Shown here in pieces: positions 63,545 to 64,000 of a stretch of DNA of 64,000 bases; position 1 is the first letter of the stretch; each line of letters begins with the position of its first letter. The translations under genes were made by a program, and so were the position numbers. The DNA is from Mycteria americana (Eukaryota > Chordata > Aves > Ciconiiformes > Ciconiidae). Where the stretch lies: contig NC_134372.1 of NCBI RefSeq assembly GCF_035582795.1, positions 37,796,316-37,860,315 of the forward strand, read 5' to 3'. Below the pieces are notes generated by a model. It saw nothing but the letters and a program-made list of their open reading frames with translations. It ran no database searches and had not been told where the DNA came from.

Positions 63545-64000
63545 TAGAATCATAGAATGGTTTGGGTTGGAAGGGACTTTTTAAACATCATCGAACCCAA
63601 GACCCCTGACACGGACAGGGACATCTTTCACTAGATCAGGTTGCTCAAAGCCCCATCCAACCTGACCTTGAACACTTCCAGTGATGGGACATCCACAACG
63701 TCTCTGGGCAACCTGTTCCAGTGTCTCACCACCCTCACTGTAAAAAATTTCTTCCATTTATCCAATCTAAATCTACTCTCAGTTTAAAACCATTACCCCT
63801 TATGCAGTCACTACAGGCCATAGTAAAAAGTCTCTCTCCATCTTTCTTATAAGCCCCTCTTCAAGTATTGAAAGGCAATAATAAGGTTTCCCCAGAGCCT
63901 TCCCTTCTTCAGGCCAAACCACCCCAACTCGCCCAGCCTTTCTTCACGGAAGAGGTGCTCCAGCCCTCTGATCATTTTCATGGCCCTCCTCTGGATCTAC
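63545..64000 (-). mobile_element. CR1 LINE, 3' end, continues beyond the window
   Basis: The plus strand begins AGAATCATAGAATGGTTTGG and continues with the reverse of a typical avian CR1 3' end, including AACCTGTTCCAGTGTCTCAC and GGCCCTCCTCTGGATC. The element's 3' end, made of ATTCTATG-like units, is therefore at 63545 and its body runs rightwards out of the window. It is well preserved, so fairly young. Confidence 0.95.

Overview
The window is vertebrate nuclear DNA, almost certainly from a bird or other sauropsid. The reasons are large AT-rich introns with GT-AG splicing, two dense CpG islands, CR1 LINE copies of several ages (the copy at the right edge is typical of birds), and the gene order ANKRD27(-) / RGS9BP(+) / NUDT19(+), which to my knowledge is also the order on human 19q13.11. 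No bacterial-style features, CRISPR arrays or tRNA genes were seen.

Layout. (1) Positions 1 to about 46,110 hold ANKRD27 (Varp) on the minus strand. I reconstructed 28 coding exons, reading right to left from the start codon at 35447 to the window edge, plus a likely non-coding exon 1 in the CpG island at about 46 kb. All splice phases join without conflict and give 1,047 codons; only the last residues, the stop codon and the 3' UTR lie outside the window. (2) Positions 45.3-46.9 kb are a CpG island that serves as a divergent promoter region. (3) RGS9BP (R9AP) is an intronless plus-strand gene at 46800-47513 encoding a 237-residue tail-anchored protein. (4) Positions 47.5-57.6 kb are gene-poor, AT-rich flank. 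(5) A second CpG island at 57.65-58.75 kb starts NUDT19, a three-exon plus-strand gene (57881-61686, 378 residues) that ends in a peroxisomal targeting tripeptide. (6) The right edge runs into a reverse-oriented CR1 LINE.

The three genes do not form one pathway. ANKRD27 is an endosomal Rab GEF/effector and retromer adaptor, RGS9BP anchors the RGS9-1/G-beta-5 complex in photoreceptor discs, and NUDT19 is a peroxisomal CoA diphosphohydrolase. They are a conserved syntenic block, and the first two share a CpG island.

No new multi-gene system was found. The most interesting new signal is at the 5' end of ANKRD27. Exon 1 carries a well-placed ATG that would be a 10-codon upstream ORF when spliced directly to exon 2. 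A candidate 26-nt exon at 35547-35572 would instead join that ATG in frame to the main protein, adding 22 residues. Other points are a candidate 24-nt in-frame microexon in ANKRD27, a strong intronic hairpin at 14.9 kb, and a start-stop upstream ORF ahead of RGS9BP.
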